NCBI GenBank assembly: GCA_003258405.1
Contig: QKPN01000003.1
Span: forward strand, 372,001-436,000
Direction of reading: 5' to 3'
DNA: 64,000 bases
DNA from: Rhodobacteraceae bacterium DSL-40
GTDB lineage: Bacteria > Pseudomonadota > Alphaproteobacteria > Rhodobacterales > Rhodobacteraceae
How positions within the stretch are numbered: the first letter of the stretch is position 1; every line of letters starts with the position of its first letter. The notes beneath the pieces are model-generated. The model had not been told where the DNA came from, made no database searches, and saw only the letters and a program-made list of their open reading frames with translations. A program made the position numbers and the translations under genes. Positions 1 through 9,091 of this stretch are shown one piece after another.

Positions 1-700
1 CCGCGCGGGCGGCGATCTCGCTCATCGCGGCCTCGCGGCCCGCGCCGGTGTGGAAGACGTCGATGACCTGGGCGGCGAGCGCGATCCGGGAGAAGAGCGG
101 GATCTCCCGGCCCCGGAGCCCGGCCGGGCGGCCGCCGCCGTCCCAGTGCTCGTCGAGCGCCTGGATCCCCGCGCAGACGGCGGCCGAGAACCCCATCATG
201 CCGGCGATCTGCGCCCCCTGCTGGCAGCGGGTCTCGATCAGTTCGGCGACGATGGTGTCGGACTGCCGCAGGACCCTGGCCAGCGCCCCGAGGCGGCGCC
301 GGAGATCGGCGCCCGGCCCGGTGTGGCGCAGCACGAAGGCCAGCGCCCCGCGCCGCGAGCCGTCCACGGTCTTGAAGGCGTGCTTGAAGGGCTGGTCGTC
401 GGCCAGATAGAGCTGGCAGATCCGGGCGGCGTTGGAACTGCAGCCGAGATCCTTGAGGAGCAGCGTGTAGTAGAGATCAGCGATCCGGGCCTCGTCGAGG
501 CCCATCTGCCGCGCGATCCGCATTCCGATCCAGCAGCTCCGCACGCAATGGCCCTTCGGCTGGCCTTCGGTGAGATCGAGCGCGTGGCTGAGCGCGCCGA
601 GCACCTGGCCGAAGTTGAGGGCCGCCACGGGGGGTGCCTCGGGGGACCCCTCGGGGGGCGCCTCGGGCCGGGTGACCGCGGTCGGTGCCTCTCGGGCCAT
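1..700 (-). CDS. HD-GYP-like signalling protein with degenerate HD motif, partial at the window edge
   Basis: The gene reads leftwards from an ATG at 700 and runs off the window, leaving 233 codons. Residues about 25-233 match the HD-GYP fold: a helix with H51 in KGHCVRS, a second helix ending LLLKDLGCSSNA at 80-91, and the late block HWDGGGRPAGLRGREIPLF at 185-203. In true HD-GYP c-di-GMP phosphodiesterases the second motif reads HD and the late motif GYP. Here they read KD and GRP, so the metal centre is probably altered and hydrolase activity is doubtful. The first 25 residues are Pro/Ala/Glu-rich. It starts 101 bp after mraY on the same strand, so it may be co-transcribed with the dcw genes. 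The missing C-terminus could carry another domain, such as a DNA-binding output. The family call is firm and the function is inferred. Confidence 0.8.
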   Translation of the reverse strand, partial: MAREAPTAVTRPEAPPEGSPEAPPVAALNFGQVLGALSHALDLTEGQPKGHCVRSCWIGMRIARQMGLDEARIADLYYTLLLKDLGCSSNAARICQLYLADDQPFKHAFKTVDGSRRGALAFVLRHTGPGADLRRRLGALARVLRQSDTIVAELIETRCQQGAQIAGMMGFSAAVCAGIQALDEHWDGGGRPAGLRGREIPLFSRIALAAQVIDVFHTGAGREAAMSEIAARA

Positions 701-801
701 GATGCGCCTCGCTTCGAGCCTGGGGCCCGAAGCATGGCGCAGAGGATCTTAACAGACCGTGCCTGCGCCCCGGCGCGGGGCGCGCGGCGGGGGGCGGGCC
801 G

Positions 802-1887
802 CTAGCGGAGCTTGAGGGTGGCGAGGCCGATCATCGCGAGGATGAGCGAGATGATCCAGAACCGGATGACGATCTGGGGCTCCGCCCAGCCGAGCTTCTC
901 GAAATGGTGGTGGATCGGCGCCATGAGGAAGACGCGCTTCTTGGTGCGCTTGTAGTAGGCGACCTGGATGATGACCGAGAGCGCCTCGACGACGAAGAGG
1001 CCGCCGATGATCGCGAGCACGATCTCGTGCTTGGTCGCCACCGCGATGGCGCCGAGGGCGCCGCCGAGGGCGAGCGAGCCGGTGTCGCCCATGAAGACCG
1101 CCGCCGGCGGGGCGTTGTACCAGAGGAAGCCGAGCCCGCCGCCGATCAGGGCCGCGACGAAGATGGTGATCTCGCCGGTTCCGGGGACGAAATGCAGGCC
1201 GAGGTAGTCGGTGAAGTCCACGCGGCCGACGACATAGGCGATGATCCCGAGCGAGGCGGCGGCGATCATCACCGGCATGATCGCGAGCCCGTCGAGCCCG
1301 TCGGTGAGGTTGACCGCATTGGCCGCCCCCACGATCACGAACATGGCGAAGGGCACGAAGAAGACGCCGAGGTTCAGCAGGTAGCGCTTGAAGACCGGGA
1401 AGGCGAGGTCGCCGGAGAGATCGGCGGGGTGGAGATACATCGCCCAGGCCCCGGCGATCAGCGCGATCGCGAAGCCGGCGGCGAGCCGGATCCGGCCCGG
1501 CACCCCGGCATGGGTGTATTTCTTCACCTTGGCGTAGTCGTCGGCGAAGCCGATGAGGCCGAAGCCGAAGGTCACGAACATCACCAGCCAGACGAAGCCG
1601 TTGTCGAGCCGCGCCCAGATCAGGGTGGAGACGAGGAGCGCCGAGAGGATGAGGAGCCCGCCCATGGTCGGGGTGCCGGCCTTGGCGACGATATGGCCTT
1701 CCGGCCCGTCGGTGCGGATCGGCTGGCCCCGACCCTGGCGGAGGCGCAGCGTCTCGATGAGCGGCCGGCCGAACAGGAAGCCGAAGATGAGCGCCGTGAG
1801 GAAGGCACCGCCCGCGCGGAAGGTGATGTAACGGAAGACGTTGAGCAGACTGATGCTGTCGGAAAGGTCAGCGAGGTAATAGAGCAT
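802..1887 (-). CDS. mraY: Phospho-N-acetylmuramoyl-pentapeptide transferase MraY
   Basis: This integral inner-membrane enzyme transfers phospho-MurNAc-pentapeptide to undecaprenyl phosphate, forming lipid I. The 361 aa match the usual length of about 360. Visible signatures are FADDYAK (Asp116-117), NLTDGLDG (193-200), FMGDTGS (Asp268) and HHHFEKLGW (326-334), spread among about ten hydrophobic segments. The start is the ATG at 1887 (MLYYLADL); a longer frame upstream lies inside murF and was discarded. It is the last recognisable murein gene of the minus-strand dcw cluster and starts 10 bp after murF. Confidence 0.97.
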   Translation of the reverse strand: MLYYLADLSDSISLLNVFRYITFRAGGAFLTALIFGFLFGRPLIETLRLRQGRGQPIRTDGPEGHIVAKAGTPTMGGLLILSALLVSTLIWARLDNGFVWLVMFVTFGFGLIGFADDYAKVKKYTHAGVPGRIRLAAGFAIALIAGAWAMYLHPADLSGDLAFPVFKRYLLNLGVFFVPFAMFVIVGAANAVNLTDGLDGLAIMPVMIAAASLGIIAYVVGRVDFTDYLGLHFVPGTGEITIFVAALIGGGLGFLWYNAPPAAVFMGDTGSLALGGALGAIAVATKHEIVLAIIGGLFVVEALSVIIQVAYYKRTKKRVFLMAPIHHHFEKLGWAEPQIVIRFWIISLILAMIGLATLKLR

Positions 1888-1897
1888 CGGGGATTTG

Positions 1898-3346
1898 CTA
1901 TCCCTCCTCGGAGTTGGCAGGGCGTGCCTCGCCCAGCTGCTTGATGGCCTCGACCACGAGCCCCATGCGCGAGCCGAAGGAGCCCTTGACCATGGCGATG
2001 TCGCCCGCGTCAAGCAGGCGGCGTGCCCGCGCGGCCATCTGGGCCGAGGTCTGGAACCATTCGCCGCGCTGCGCGGCCGGGAGCGCCTCGTGGAGCGCCT
2101 GCATCCGCTTGCCCGCGCAATGCACGACCGAGATGCCCGCGAGCGCCGGGACGCGCGCGAGGCTGGCGTGGAGGGCGACCTCGCCGGGCCCGAGCTCGAG
2201 CATGTCGCCGAGGAAGGCGATGCGGCGGCCCTTGGCGACCCGGCCGACGCCATCGACCGGCTTTTCGGCGGCGAGCACCTCGAGGGTCGCGGCCATGGCG
2301 GCGGGATTGGCGTTGTAGCTCTCGTCGATGAGGGTGATCGCGCCGTCCATGCCGGCCGGGCCGAGGCGGACGGTCCAGCGCGCGCCGCGCCCGTCGGGGG
2401 GCGTCCAGTCGGCGAGCGCGATGGCGCCGCGGGCCATGTCGGCGCCGAGCGCCTCGACCGCGGCGAGGACACCGAGGCCATTCATCGCGAGGTGCCGCCC
2501 GCGCGCGGCGATGCGGAAGAGGAAGGGCCGGCCGTGGGCGCGCGCCGAGACCGCGGTGCCGGTGTCGGCGAAGCTGAGCCCGGTGAGCCGGAACTCGGGC
2601 CGGCCCAAGGTGCCGAAGCGCACCGCGCGGACCTTCTGCCGCCGGGCGGCGCGGAGCAGCACCGGGTAGGTCGGCGTGTCGCGGTTGAGCACGAGGGTGC
2701 CGCCGGGTTCGAGCCCGCGCGCGATCGAGGCCTTTTCGCGGGCGATGCCGGAGACATCGCCGAAGGCCGCGAGATGCACCGCCGCGACCGTGGTGATGAG
2801 CGCGACATGCGGCCGGGCGAGGCGGGCCAGCGGCTCGATCTCGCCGGGCGCGTTCATGCCGATCTCGATCACCGCGTAATCGGCGTCGCGCGGCATCCGG
2901 GCGAGCGTGAGCGGCACGCCCCAGTGGTTGTTGAAGCTCTTCTCGGCGGCATGGACCCGGCCCTCGGCGCCGAGCGCGGTGCGGAGCATCTCCTTGGAGC
3001 CGGTCTTGCCGACCGAACCGGTCACCGCGACGAGCTTGCCGCCGAAACGGGCCCGCCCGGCCGCTCCGAGCGCCCGCAGGGCGTCCATGACGTCGGGCAC
3101 GATGAGGAGGGGCGCGTCGGCGGAAACGCCGTCAGGACGGCGCGAGACGAGCGCTGCGGCCGCGCCCTTCGCCAGCGCATCGGCGACGAAGTCGTGGCCG
3201 TCGCGCTGATCGGCGAGGGCGATGAAGAGATCGCCGGGCACGAGCGAGCGGGTGTCGATCGAGACGCCCTGCGCCGCCCAGTCAGGGCCGGAGCTGCCGC
3301 CGGTTGCCGCCACCGCCTCGTCGCGGGTCCAGAGCGGCGGTGTCAT
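1898..3346 (-). CDS. murF: UDP-N-acetylmuramoyl-tripeptide--D-alanyl-D-alanine ligase MurF
   Basis: This cytoplasmic ATP-dependent ligase adds D-Ala-D-Ala to UDP-MurNAc-tripeptide. It has 482 aa with the Mur-ligase layout: an N-terminal UDP-binding domain ([14 protein letters not shown] at 31-44), the ATP loop [12 protein letters not shown] (109-120), the central block [14 protein letters not shown], and the C-terminal block [11 protein letters not shown]. The P-loop reads GSVGKTG rather than the commoner GTxGKT, which is a known tolerance in MurF. The ATG at 3346 overlaps the murE stop by 4 bp (ATGA), so the two are translationally coupled. Confidence 0.97.
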   Translation of the reverse strand: MTPPLWTRDEAVAATGGSSGPDWAAQGVSIDTRSLVPGDLFIALADQRDGHDFVADALAKGAAAALVSRRPDGVSADAPLLIVPDVMDALRALGAAGRARFGGKLVAVTGSVGKTGSKEMLRTALGAEGRVHAAEKSFNNHWGVPLTLARMPRDADYAVIEIGMNAPGEIEPLARLARPHVALITTVAAVHLAAFGDVSGIAREKASIARGLEPGGTLVLNRDTPTYPVLLRAARRQKVRAVRFGTLGRPEFRLTGLSFADTGTAVSARAHGRPFLFRIAARGRHLAMNGLGVLAAVEALGADMARGAIALADWTPPDGRGARWTVRLGPAGMDGAITLIDESYNANPAAMAATLEVLAAEKPVDGVGRVAKGRRIAFLGDMLELGPGEVALHASLARVPALAGISVVHCAGKRMQALHEALPAAQRGEWFQTSAQMAARARRLLDAGDIAMVKGSFGSRMGLVVEAIKQLGEARPANSEEG

Positions 3347-4866
3347 GCGCCGGTGCCGTCGAGGGCCGCCACCGCAACGCTCGCCTGCTCGATGTCATCG
3401 AAGGGCAGCACGTCGGAGCCGATGATCTGGCCGGTCTCGTGCCCCTTGCCGGCGATCAGCAGCGCGTCGCCGGGCTGGAGCGCGTCGACCGCGGTGAGGA
3501 TCGCCTCGGCCCGGTCGCCGATCTCGGTCGCCTCGGGGCAGCCGGCCATCACCTCGGCCCGGATCGCGGCCGCATCCTCGGTGCGCGGGTTGTCGTCGGT
3601 GACGAAGACCACGTCGGCGGCCCTGGCCGCGGCCGCGCCCATGAGCGGGCGCTTGCCCCGGTCGCGGTCGCCGCCGGCGCCGAAGACGACGAGGAGCCGG
3701 CCCATCACATGCGGCCGGAGCGCGCGGAGCGCCGTCTCGATCGCATCGGGGGTGTGGGCGTAATCGACGAAGACCGAGGCGCCGCTCGTGCGCGTCGCGG
3801 CAAGCTCCATGCGGCCGCGGACCGTGCAGAGGTGCGGCAGGGCGGAAAAGACCGCCATGGGTTCGCTGCCCGAGCCGATGGCGAGCCCCGCCGCGACAAG
3901 CGCGTTATGGGCCTGGAAGCCGCCGATCAGGTCGAGGCGCACGCGCTGGCTCTTGCCGCTCCAGGAGAAGAGCACCTCCTGGCCGGTGGCATCGAAGCGC
4001 TGCGCGAGCAGGCGCAGGTCGCACATTTCCGAGCGGCCGACGGTCAGCAGCGCCTGGCCCCTGTCCTGTGCGGCCTGGAGCACGCGGGTGCCGTGGGGAT
4101 CGTCGAGGTTGATGACGGCCGTGCCCTGGCGCGGCAGCACCCGCTCGAAGAGCCCGAGCTTGGCCTCGAAATAGGCCTCGAAATCCTGGTGGTAGTCGAG
4201 GTGGTCACGGGTGATGTTGGTGAAGCCCGCCGCCGAGAGGCGCACGCCGTCGAGGCGGAACTGGTCGAGCCCGTGGCTCGATGCCTCCATCGCGGCATGG
4301 GTCACGCCCATGTCGGCGAGCTCGTCGAGGAGGCGATGCAGGGTGATCGGCTCGGGCGTGGTGTGGCCGAGGGGGGCGGAGACCGCGCCCTCGACGCCCA
4401 CGGTGCCGAAATTCACCGCGCGTTCCTCGAGCCCTTCCCAGATCTGGCGGGTGAAGCTCGCGACCGAGGTCTTGCCGTTGGTGCCGGTGACGGCGACGAT
4501 CACGTCGGGCTGGCCGGAGAAGAAGCGCGCGGCGGCGATGGCGAGCACCCGGCGCGGCTGATCGGAGATGATGACGGGCACCCGGAGCGCGCCGCGCATC
4601 TCGCGCTCGGCAACCTCGAGGCCCTTGGCGTCGGTCAGCACCGCCACCGCGCCCATGCGGAGCGCGAAGGGCACGAACTCCGCGCCATGGACATTCGCCC
4701 CCGGCAGCGCCGCGAAGAGGTGGCCGGGCTCCGTCTGCCGGCTGTCGACCGAAAGGCCGGTAATTTCGGGCAGATTGCCCGACCAGTCGCCGCCGCGCCG
4801 CGTTCCGGCGAGAAGGCCGAGGGCCTCGAAACCCATGAGGGTATCGGTCCGTTCCGTTCCGCTCAT
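3343..4866 (-). CDS. murE: UDP-MurNAc-L-Ala-D-Glu:meso-diaminopimelate ligase MurE
   Basis: This enzyme adds meso-diaminopimelate to UDP-MurNAc-dipeptide. The 507 aa contain the substrate-domain motif SVDSRQTEPGHLFAAL (39-54), the ATP loop TGTNGKTS (127-134), DYAHTPDA (368-375) and DNPR (425-428). DNPR is the motif that selects diaminopimelate over lysine, so the organism makes Gram-negative-type peptidoglycan. I chose the ATG at 4866 (MSGTERTD). A GTG at 4896 would add ten residues and sit right behind ftsI, and cannot be excluded. Its 3' end overlaps murF by 4 bp. Confidence 0.96.
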   Translation of the reverse strand: MSGTERTDTLMGFEALGLLAGTRRGGDWSGNLPEITGLSVDSRQTEPGHLFAALPGANVHGAEFVPFALRMGAVAVLTDAKGLEVAEREMRGALRVPVIISDQPRRVLAIAAARFFSGQPDVIVAVTGTNGKTSVASFTRQIWEGLEERAVNFGTVGVEGAVSAPLGHTTPEPITLHRLLDELADMGVTHAAMEASSHGLDQFRLDGVRLSAAGFTNITRDHLDYHQDFEAYFEAKLGLFERVLPRQGTAVINLDDPHGTRVLQAAQDRGQALLTVGRSEMCDLRLLAQRFDATGQEVLFSWSGKSQRVRLDLIGGFQAHNALVAAGLAIGSGSEPMAVFSALPHLCTVRGRMELAATRTSGASVFVDYAHTPDAIETALRALRPHVMGRLLVVFGAGGDRDRGKRPLMGAAAARAADVVFVTDDNPRTEDAAAIRAEVMAGCPEATEIGDRAEAILTAVDALQPGDALLIAGKGHETGQIIGSDVLPFDDIEQASVAVAALDGTGA

Positions 4867-4900
4867 CACGCCCCGTGTGCCGTGTGTTCCGGCCACCGGG

Positions 4901-6697
4901 CTATTCGTTTCCTGCGAGCGTGTAAAGCACCGGGGTCGCCTCCTTGCCGGGGACCTGCGGGCGGAGGCCCATCACCGGCGCGATCCGGGCGAGTACCTTG
5001 GCCGCGACCGGGGCGGCGGTGAGGCCCGCGGTGCGGAAGCGGGTGCCGTTGATGATGGTCTCGGGCTCGTCGAGGGTGACGATGAGCACGTATTTCGGAT
5101 CGGAGGCCGGGAAGAACCCGGCGAGCGTCGAGATCACCTTGTTGCGGGCATAGCCGCCGGTGGCGTCGGGCTTGTCGGCGGTGCCGGTCTTGGCGGCGAG
5201 CTCGTAGCCCTCGACCTCAGCCTTGGTCGCGGTGCCGCGCACCACGACCTGGCGCATCATCTGGCGCAGCTCGCGCGAGGTGCGCTCGGAGATCACCTGG
5301 GGCGCGGCGGTCTTGTCGATGCCCGGGCGCTCGATGAGCGAGGGCGTCACCCGGTAGCCGCCGTTGGCCAGCGCGGCATAGGCGGCGGCGAGATGCATCG
5401 GCGTCACCGCGATGCCGTGGCCGTAGGAGATCGTCATCGTGGTGAGATCGGACCAGCGCTCGGGCAGCAGGGGCTTGGCGCGGCGCGCCTCGGGCAGCTC
5501 GATCTGCAGCGGATCGAAGAGGCCGAGGCGATCCAGGAAGGCGCGCTGAGCCCCTGCCCCTTCCTCGATCGCGAGCCGCGCCGAGCCGATGTTGGAGGAT
5601 TTCACCAGCACTTCGGTGACGCTGAGCCGCGGGCCGTAGTCGTGGAAATCGCGGATGGTGTAGCGGCCCCAGCGCATCGGCCCCTTGGTGTCGATGACGG
5701 TCTGGGGCGAGACGAGGCCGCTCTCGAGCGCAAGCGCCACGGTGATCGGCTTGAAGGTGGAGCCGAGCTCGTAGCGGCCCTGGGCGGCGCGGTTGAAGAG
5801 CGGGCTGTCGGCGGGATCGCCCGAGACCGGCAGCGCCGGACGGTCGTTCACGTCGAAATCGGGCAGGCTCGCCATCGCCCGGATCTGGCCGGTGTCGGCC
5901 TCCATCAGGATCGCCGAGGCGCCCTTGGCGTTCATTTCCGCCATGCCGTCGGCGAGCACTTCCTCGAGGACGATCTGCGCGCCGAGGTCGATCGAGAGCC
6001 GGAGCGGCTCGCCGATGTGCTCGGGATCGCGCAGCCGCGCGTCCTCGGTGAGCTCGATGCCGGCACTTCCCACCACTTCCGCGGCCCGCACCCCTTCGCG
6101 GCCGAAGCTGGTGGCGCCGAGCACATGGGAGGCCACCGCGCCGTTGGGATAGAGGCGCGCCTCGCGCGGGCCGAAGAGCAGGCCCGGCTCGCCGAGATCG
6201 TGGACGAGCTGGCGCTGTTCGGGCGAGATCGTGCGCTTGATCCACATGAACTTGCGCCCGCTGGTGAAGCGGTCGCGCAGGGCGGCGGCGTCGAGATCGG
6301 GGAAGATGCGCGCGAGCCCGTCGGCGGCGGCGATCGGATCGACCATCTCGGCGGGCTGGGCATAGAGCGAGGCGGTGACGATGTTGGTCGCGAGGATCGC
6401 GCCGTTGCGGTCGGTGATGTCGGCGCGCCGGGCGGTGATCGGCACGGCATCGGCCTCGGCCCGCGGCTCGGCGGGCACCGCGGCCGAGACCAGCGCCATG
6501 CGGCCCGCGACGGTCGAGAAGCCGAGCACGAAGACGGCGCCGAGCAGGATCAGCCGGGCCTCGGCCTTCTTGCGCTCGGCCCTGCGGCTGGCGGCGACGC
6601 GCGCGGCGCGTTCCTCGGCCTCGATCAGGTTGGGATCGGTTCCGGCATCGCGGGCGGAGAGGACGCGGGCGAGCGGGCGGAGCGGACGGCGGATCAT
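4901..6697 (-). CDS. ftsI: Peptidoglycan D,D-transpeptidase FtsI (PBP3)
   Basis: This class B penicillin-binding protein is the septal transpeptidase of the divisome. It has 598 aa. A basic cytoplasmic tail (1-47) precedes one membrane anchor at about 48-70, followed by the pedestal domain and the transpeptidase domain. The active-site triad is clear: S313-T-F-K316, SSN at 368-370, and KTGT at 504-507. The start is the ATG at 6697, overlapping the ftsL stop by 4 bp. The frame is open further upstream but that part lies inside ftsL and rsmH and is not expected to be translated. Confidence 0.97.
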   Translation of the reverse strand: MIRRPLRPLARVLSARDAGTDPNLIEAEERAARVAASRRAERKKAEARLILLGAVFVLGFSTVAGRMALVSAAVPAEPRAEADAVPITARRADITDRNGAILATNIVTASLYAQPAEMVDPIAAADGLARIFPDLDAAALRDRFTSGRKFMWIKRTISPEQRQLVHDLGEPGLLFGPREARLYPNGAVASHVLGATSFGREGVRAAEVVGSAGIELTEDARLRDPEHIGEPLRLSIDLGAQIVLEEVLADGMAEMNAKGASAILMEADTGQIRAMASLPDFDVNDRPALPVSGDPADSPLFNRAAQGRYELGSTFKPITVALALESGLVSPQTVIDTKGPMRWGRYTIRDFHDYGPRLSVTEVLVKSSNIGSARLAIEEGAGAQRAFLDRLGLFDPLQIELPEARRAKPLLPERWSDLTTMTISYGHGIAVTPMHLAAAYAALANGGYRVTPSLIERPGIDKTAAPQVISERTSRELRQMMRQVVVRGTATKAEVEGYELAAKTGTADKPDATGGYARNKVISTLAGFFPASDPKYVLIVTLDEPETIINGTRFRTAGLTAAPVAAKVLARIAPVMGLRPQVPGKEATPVLYTLAGNE

Positions 6698-7026
6698 CGG
6701 TTCTTTCCTCCAGCGGCGGCGTCTTGCAGGGCATCGGGCTGCGGCGGATAGGCGACCATGGCCGCCTCGCCGAACTGCTCCGGGGTGAGCGGAACGAGCC
6801 CGAGTTCGTCGGAATAGGCCGCGACGAGCGTCGTCAGCCGGTCGGGGCGATTGAGATAGGCCCATTCGGCATGGAGCACGCCGAGCGCCTCCTGCTCGCG
6901 GGCGATCTTGACCTGGAGCGCGGCGACGCGGCCGAGCGCTTCCTGCGCGGCGTAGTTCACCCGGTAGGCCCAGGTGGCGCAGACCGCGACGAAGACGATC
7001 GCGGAGAGATGGAAGACGACCTTCAT
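6694..7026 (-). CDS. ftsL: Cell division protein FtsL-like (small bitopic divisome protein)
   Basis: A 110-aa protein with one N-terminal membrane segment ([21 protein letters not shown] region, residues 1-22) and a following heptad-rich coiled coil ([26 protein letters not shown]). FtsL is poorly conserved in sequence. The assignment rests on this topology and on its invariable place between rsmH and ftsI. In other bacteria FtsL works with FtsB and FtsQ to activate the FtsW/FtsI septal synthase. The ATG at 7026 overlaps the rsmH stop by 4 bp; a GTG three codons earlier is possible. Confidence 0.88.
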   Translation of the reverse strand: MKVVFHLSAIVFVAVCATWAYRVNYAAQEALGRVAALQVKIAREQEALGVLHAEWAYLNRPDRLTTLVAAYSDELGLVPLTPEQFGEAAMVAYPPQPDALQDAAAGGKNR

Positions 7027-8027
7027 CCGACACACCCCCAGAGCGCCACGGGCGGCAGGCCCAGTTCGGCGGGATCAAGCCGGACGGCGGGCGCATCGAG
7101 CCGCCGGCCGAGGCGGAGCTTTGCCGAGCGCGCACGCGGGTTTGCAGCGAGTTCCTCGTCGCTCGGGGTGATCGCCTTGCGGAGCGCGCGGGCGAAGCGC
7201 GGCTCGTCCTCGTCCTGTTCGGGCGCGTGGCGGCTGCCCTTGGGCTGTCCGCCCGAGGCGGCCTGGAAGAAGCGCTTCACGATGCGGTCCTCCAGCGAAT
7301 GGAAGGTCACCACCGCAAGCCAGCCGCCGGGGGCGAGCACGCTTTCGGCCGCGGCGAGGCCGCGGTCGAGCTCGCCAAGCTCGTCGTTCACCGCGATGCG
7401 GAGCGCCTGGAAGCTGCGGGTGGCGGGATGCGGCTCGCCCGGGCGCTGGCGGCGGGAACAGCTCTCGATGAGGCCCGCGAGCTGGCGGGTGGTGCTGAAG
7501 GGCGCGGTCTTGCGCGCGTTCACGATCGCCCGCGCGAGCCGGCGCGCGTTGCGCTCCTCGCCGAGCTGGAAAAGGATGTCGGCCAGGTCGGCTTCGGGCA
7601 GGCCGTTGACGAGATCGGCGGCGGAGGGCCCGCTCTGCCCCATCCGCATGTCGAGCGGGCCTTCCTTCTGGAAGGAAAAGCCGCGCTCGGCCTGGTCGAT
7701 CTGCATCGAGGAGACGCCGATGTCGAGCACGACGCCATCGAGGCGCGGGGCGCCGGCCGCGGCGGCGATCTCGTCGAGCTCGCCGAAGCAGCCCTGCCGG
7801 AGGTCGAGCCGGTCGCCGTAGCTGGCGGCCCAGGAGGCGGCGCGTTCGAAGGCTTCCGGGTCGCGGTCGACGCCGATCACCCGCTCGGCGCCGGCCTCGA
7901 GCAGGGCGCGGCTGTAGCCGCCGGCCCCGAAGGTGCCGTCCAGCCAGACGCCGGAGACGGGCGAGACCGCCTCGATCAGCGGCTCAAGGAGAACCGGGAT
8001 ATGCGGAGAGACGGGGCCCATCATCAT
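7023..8027 (-). CDS. rsmH: 16S rRNA (cytosine1402-N4)-methyltransferase RsmH (MraW)
   Basis: This SAM-dependent enzyme methylates N4 of C1402 in the ribosomal P site. Its 334 aa match the family length. The signatures are [15 protein letters not shown] near the start, the SAM loop [38 protein letters not shown], and [13 protein letters not shown]. Three ATGs lie in tandem (8027, 8024, 8021). The first overlaps the mraZ stop by 4 bp and has GGGAG just upstream. Confidence 0.97.
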   Translation of the reverse strand: MMMGPVSPHIPVLLEPLIEAVSPVSGVWLDGTFGAGGYSRALLEAGAERVIGVDRDPEAFERAASWAASYGDRLDLRQGCFGELDEIAAAAGAPRLDGVVLDIGVSSMQIDQAERGFSFQKEGPLDMRMGQSGPSAADLVNGLPEADLADILFQLGEERNARRLARAIVNARKTAPFSTTRQLAGLIESCSRRQRPGEPHPATRSFQALRIAVNDELGELDRGLAAAESVLAPGGWLAVVTFHSLEDRIVKRFFQAASGGQPKGSRHAPEQDEDEPRFARALRKAITPSDEELAANPRARSAKLRLGRRLDAPAVRLDPAELGLPPVALWGCVG

Positions 8028-8539
8028 GATCCGCTCCCGCTGCCCTCGATCATCGCGAAAAGGCTTTCCATGCCATCAAGCCCGCCATGTTCGTCCATCT
8101 TCTCCGCGATTCCCGCATTGTCGGCGTCATAGGCGGTGGGCGACCAGATCTGGAAATGATCGCCCATGCCCGCGAAGACCGCCTCGCCTTCGATTTCGAA
8201 TTCCTGCCGGAGCTTGGCCGGCAGGATGATGCGCCCGTTGTCGTCGACCTGGGCGTCCATGCTCTTGGTGTTGATGAGGCGCTCCGCGATACGGCGGCGA
8301 TCGGAGAATCGCGGCAGGGCCGAGATCATCTCGTCGATCTCCTCCATGCCCTCCATGGTGTAGCCCTCGATCCGGCCCTTGAATCCGTAGATCAGCACGA
8401 AGGTCGCCGCCCGGTCCTTGTTGTCGCGATCCCAGTCGGGGTCGCCCTCCTCGATGACGCGCCGAAACGAGGCGGGGACGGACACGCGTCCCTTCTGGTC
8501 CACCTTATGGACCGATTCGCCTCTGAAGCGCCGTTTCAC
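8024..8539 (-). CDS. mraZ: Transcriptional regulator MraZ
   Basis: This AbrB-like DNA-binding protein represses the dcw operon, including itself, in bacteria where it has been studied. It has 171 aa with the two characteristic half-repeats: [19 protein letters not shown] near residue 10 and [20 protein letters not shown] near residue 95. The start is a GTG at 8539 with AGGAGA seven bases upstream. It heads the operon behind a leader of about 250 nt that carries a terminator-like hairpin and an ATGG repeat series (described separately). Confidence 0.96.
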   Translation of the reverse strand: MKRRFRGESVHKVDQKGRVSVPASFRRVIEEGDPDWDRDNKDRAATFVLIYGFKGRIEGYTMEGMEEIDEMISALPRFSDRRRIAERLINTKSMDAQVDDNGRIILPAKLRQEFEIEGEAVFAGMGDHFQIWSPTAYDADNAGIAEKMDEHGGLDGMESLFAMIEGSGSGS

Positions 8540-8571
8540 CGGCCGGTCTCCTGTCCTTCACACCGGAGCGA

Positions 8572-8614
8572 AACAAAAGGCGGGCCGTGCAGTCTCAATG
8601 CACGACCCGCCGCT
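8572..8614 (-). terminator. Attenuator-like intrinsic terminator in the mraZ leader
   Basis: On the minus strand a two-part stem is visible. GGCGGG (8611-8606) pairs with CCCGCC (8584-8579), and TGCAC (8603-8599) pairs with GTGCA (8591-8587), with a 7-nt loop. TTTTGTTT (8578-8571) follows immediately. This has the form of a Rho-independent terminator ending about 35 nt before the mraZ start, so some transcripts should stop before the dcw genes. AGCGGCGGG at the 5' arm can alternatively pair with CCCGCCGCT about 100 nt earlier in the leader (plus-strand 8708-8716), giving a 9-bp competing helix. Confidence 0.7.
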
Positions 8615-8790
8615 TGGTCCGTTCTGGGGGCCTGGGCCCGACTGCGTCCGTTTGTGTGGTCTGCTCTGCTCTTTTGTGTCCGCGTCGGGTCTTCAATGTT
8701 TTCGGAAAGCGGCGGGCCTGTATGAAACCTGCCGTTTTTTTTGTTTTTCGCGGAGCTTGCTGCCCCTGTCCGAATTCCGCTGCCTTCCGT
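8572..8790 (-). ncRNA. UpsM-like sRNA / extended mraZ 5' leader
   Basis: The stretch between mraZ and rnpB (about 550 bp) has no supportable gene and is far more AT-rich than its surroundings. A promoter at 8797-8825 and the terminator ending near 8572 define an RNA of about 219 nt. In Rhodobacter sphaeroides the dcw cluster is preceded by an unusually long leader. Partial termination there releases the sRNA UpsM (about 206 nt), which is processed by RNase E with help from the sRNA StsR. Position, length and terminator all fit. I infer homology by architecture and have not aligned it to UpsM. It contains a run of eight A's and other A-rich single-stranded-looking stretches that could be RNase E sites. 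Confidence 0.6.
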
Positions 8791-8796
8791 GAATTT

Positions 8797-8850
8797 TGGA
8801 TACCATGGGAATTTGTACAACTCAATGGATTTTTATGCCACTCCATGGAC
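8797..8850 (-). promoter_or_regulatory. Predicted mraZ/dcw promoter overlaid by 20-bp-spaced ATGG repeats
   Basis: On the minus strand, TTGAGT (8825-8820) and TATCCA (8802-8797) are separated by 17 bp, as in a housekeeping promoter, with transcription expected near 8790. On the plus strand ATGG occurs at 8805, 8825 and 8845, exactly 20 bp (two helical turns) apart, in CCATGGGA, CAATGGAT and CCATGGAC. MraZ of E. coli binds repeated TGGG-type boxes about 10 bp apart upstream of its own gene. These repeats lie over the spacer and the -35, a sensible place for an autorepressor. Both assignments are predictions. Confidence 0.45.
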
Positions 8851-9043
8851 ATGACGCGACTTTCTCATCTCACATTTGCATCAATTTTGACCGAACCTGT
8901 GGTACCGAGGCAGTGGTTGCGTATCGCGCTGCGGGATAACACAAGATATGCCGGCAACTTAGAGTTGTGTTGCAAAGCAGCAATCCGCGCCTAATCCGAG
9001 CCTGGAAATCGCGATGACGGAGGGGGGGCGGAATCGCGCACGA

Positions 9044-9064
9044 AGAGGCCCGAATCGAGCCTCT
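9044..9064 (-). terminator. Hairpin downstream of rnpB
   Basis: AGAGGC (9044-9049) and GCCTCT (9059-9064) form a 6-bp stem with a 9-nt loop, about 28 bp beyond the predicted 3' end of rnpB. No long U tract follows on the minus strand, so termination would be weak or Rho-aided. It may instead mark the end of a precursor trimmed to mature RNase P RNA. Confidence 0.35.
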
Positions 9065-9091
9065 GGTGGCATGCCGTTCCATGGGATCGGC

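Noticed and set aside
904-1944. Long plus-strand open frames opposite mraY, and similar ones opposite murF, murE, ftsI, polA, secD and others
   Set aside because: They are GC-rich mirror frames of well-supported genes. Their products are Arg/Gly/His-rich without recognisable motifs.
8587-8994. Short open frames in the mraZ leader on both strands
   Set aside because: No ribosome sites, no domain and low-complexity composition. The stretch is better explained as an untranslated leader with RNA structure.
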